From Chitinophagaceae bacterium (lineage in GTDB: Bacteria > Bacteroidota > Bacteroidia > Chitinophagales > Chitinophagaceae): DNA of 64,000 nucleotides. A program made the translations under genes and the position numbers. Shown here piece by piece: positions 63,841 through 64,000 of the stretch (position 1 is the stretch's first letter; every line of letters starts with the position of its first letter). The DNA lies in contig JADLCD010000048.1 of NCBI GenBank assembly GCA_020847395.1, positions 1 through 64,000 on the forward strand, given 5' to 3'. A model generated the notes under the pieces. That model was not told the DNA's origin. It saw only the letters and a list, made by a program, of their open reading frames with translations, and did no database searches.

Positions 63841-64000
63841 CTAGTATCCCGGGTTTTGAATAAGTTTATCATTTTTATCCATCTCCGGTTGCTTAATAGG
63901 CGGGAAATACAATTTATCGTCCCATGCCCTGTTTTCAACACCCGACTCAATATTCTGAACTTTATAGGTATAATCGTAATTATTTTTATCATACCTGTAA
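63841..64000 (-). CDS. SusD/RagB-family lipoprotein, C-terminal end (runs off window)
   Basis: The last 52 complete codons of a minus-strand gene, ending TAG at 63843-63841. The text WDDKLYFPPIKQPEMDKN then LIQNPGY is the standard C-terminus of SusD/RagB nutrient-binding lipoproteins (xLxFPIPxxExxxNPxLxQNPGY). SusD binds glycans at the cell surface with a SusC porin, which should lie further on the minus strand beyond the window. Confidence 0.9.
   Translation of the reverse strand, partial: YRYDKNNYDYTYKVQNIESGVENRAWDDKLYFPPIKQPEMDKNDKLIQNPGY

Overview
The window looks like a chromosomal segment of a Bacteroidota bacterium, most likely family Chitinophagaceae. The evidence is low GC, promoters of the TTG...TAnnTTTG type, no Shine-Dalgarno pattern, very short 5' leaders, and typical families: DUF177, DUF5686, DUF3667, Y_Y_Y/LytTR sensors, SusD, VCBS/UnbV lipoproteins and a GH3-type protein. 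This placement is an inference from gene content; no 16S gene is present. Most of the window is ordinary housekeeping and glycan metabolism.

Layout. 1-7185: N-terminal end of a membrane protein, then DUF177-rpmF-plsX on the plus strand and fabH on the minus strand. Between plsX and fabH lies a decaying minus-strand island (2251-6034). It holds a DUF6625-like gene, a C-terminal remnant of a grasp-with-spasm RiPP maturase (SPASM domain), a lipoprotein gene whose signal peptide is out of frame at a run of nine A/T, and a UGT-like glycosyltransferase with a stop at codon 4 and no C-terminal half. 7303-9903: NarL-type two-component pair. 10007-18903: miaE, penicillin acylase, DUF5686 outer-membrane protein, trhO, sulfatase. 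19103-22882: a two-gene unit encoding an exported TPR protein and a membrane-anchored TIR protein whose C-terminal domain should be periplasmic. This is the best candidate here for an undescribed system. 22893-28463: TMEM220-like protein, rseP, dxr, GH3-like enzyme, rplU, rpmA, and a 42-residue Lys/Ala histone-like protein. 28662-30335: PolX-like protein with an intact PHP domain and an apparently dead polymerase palm. 30417-34726: Y_Y_Y/GAF/LytS sensor with LytTR regulator.

34789-36480: nagK-murQ (peptidoglycan recycling). 36542-45049: S41 protease, YD-type secreted protein, DUF3667-mazG-NtrY-like kinase. 45309-46199: TonB-like protein. 46257-52418: a sialidase-like / DapA-NanA-like / sodium:solute symporter cluster plus a membrane protein, with a divergent AraC regulator; probably uptake and breakdown of a sugar acid. 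52551-53372: kdsA with a promoter that implies a leaderless transcript. 53912-64000, all minus strand: DUF1080/HEAT protein with a TAT-exported Gfo/Idh oxidoreductase, then a SusD (partial)-VCBS/UnbV lipoprotein-PAP2/haloperoxidase lipoprotein unit.

All functional calls come from motif and family recognition by eye. No database search was possible.
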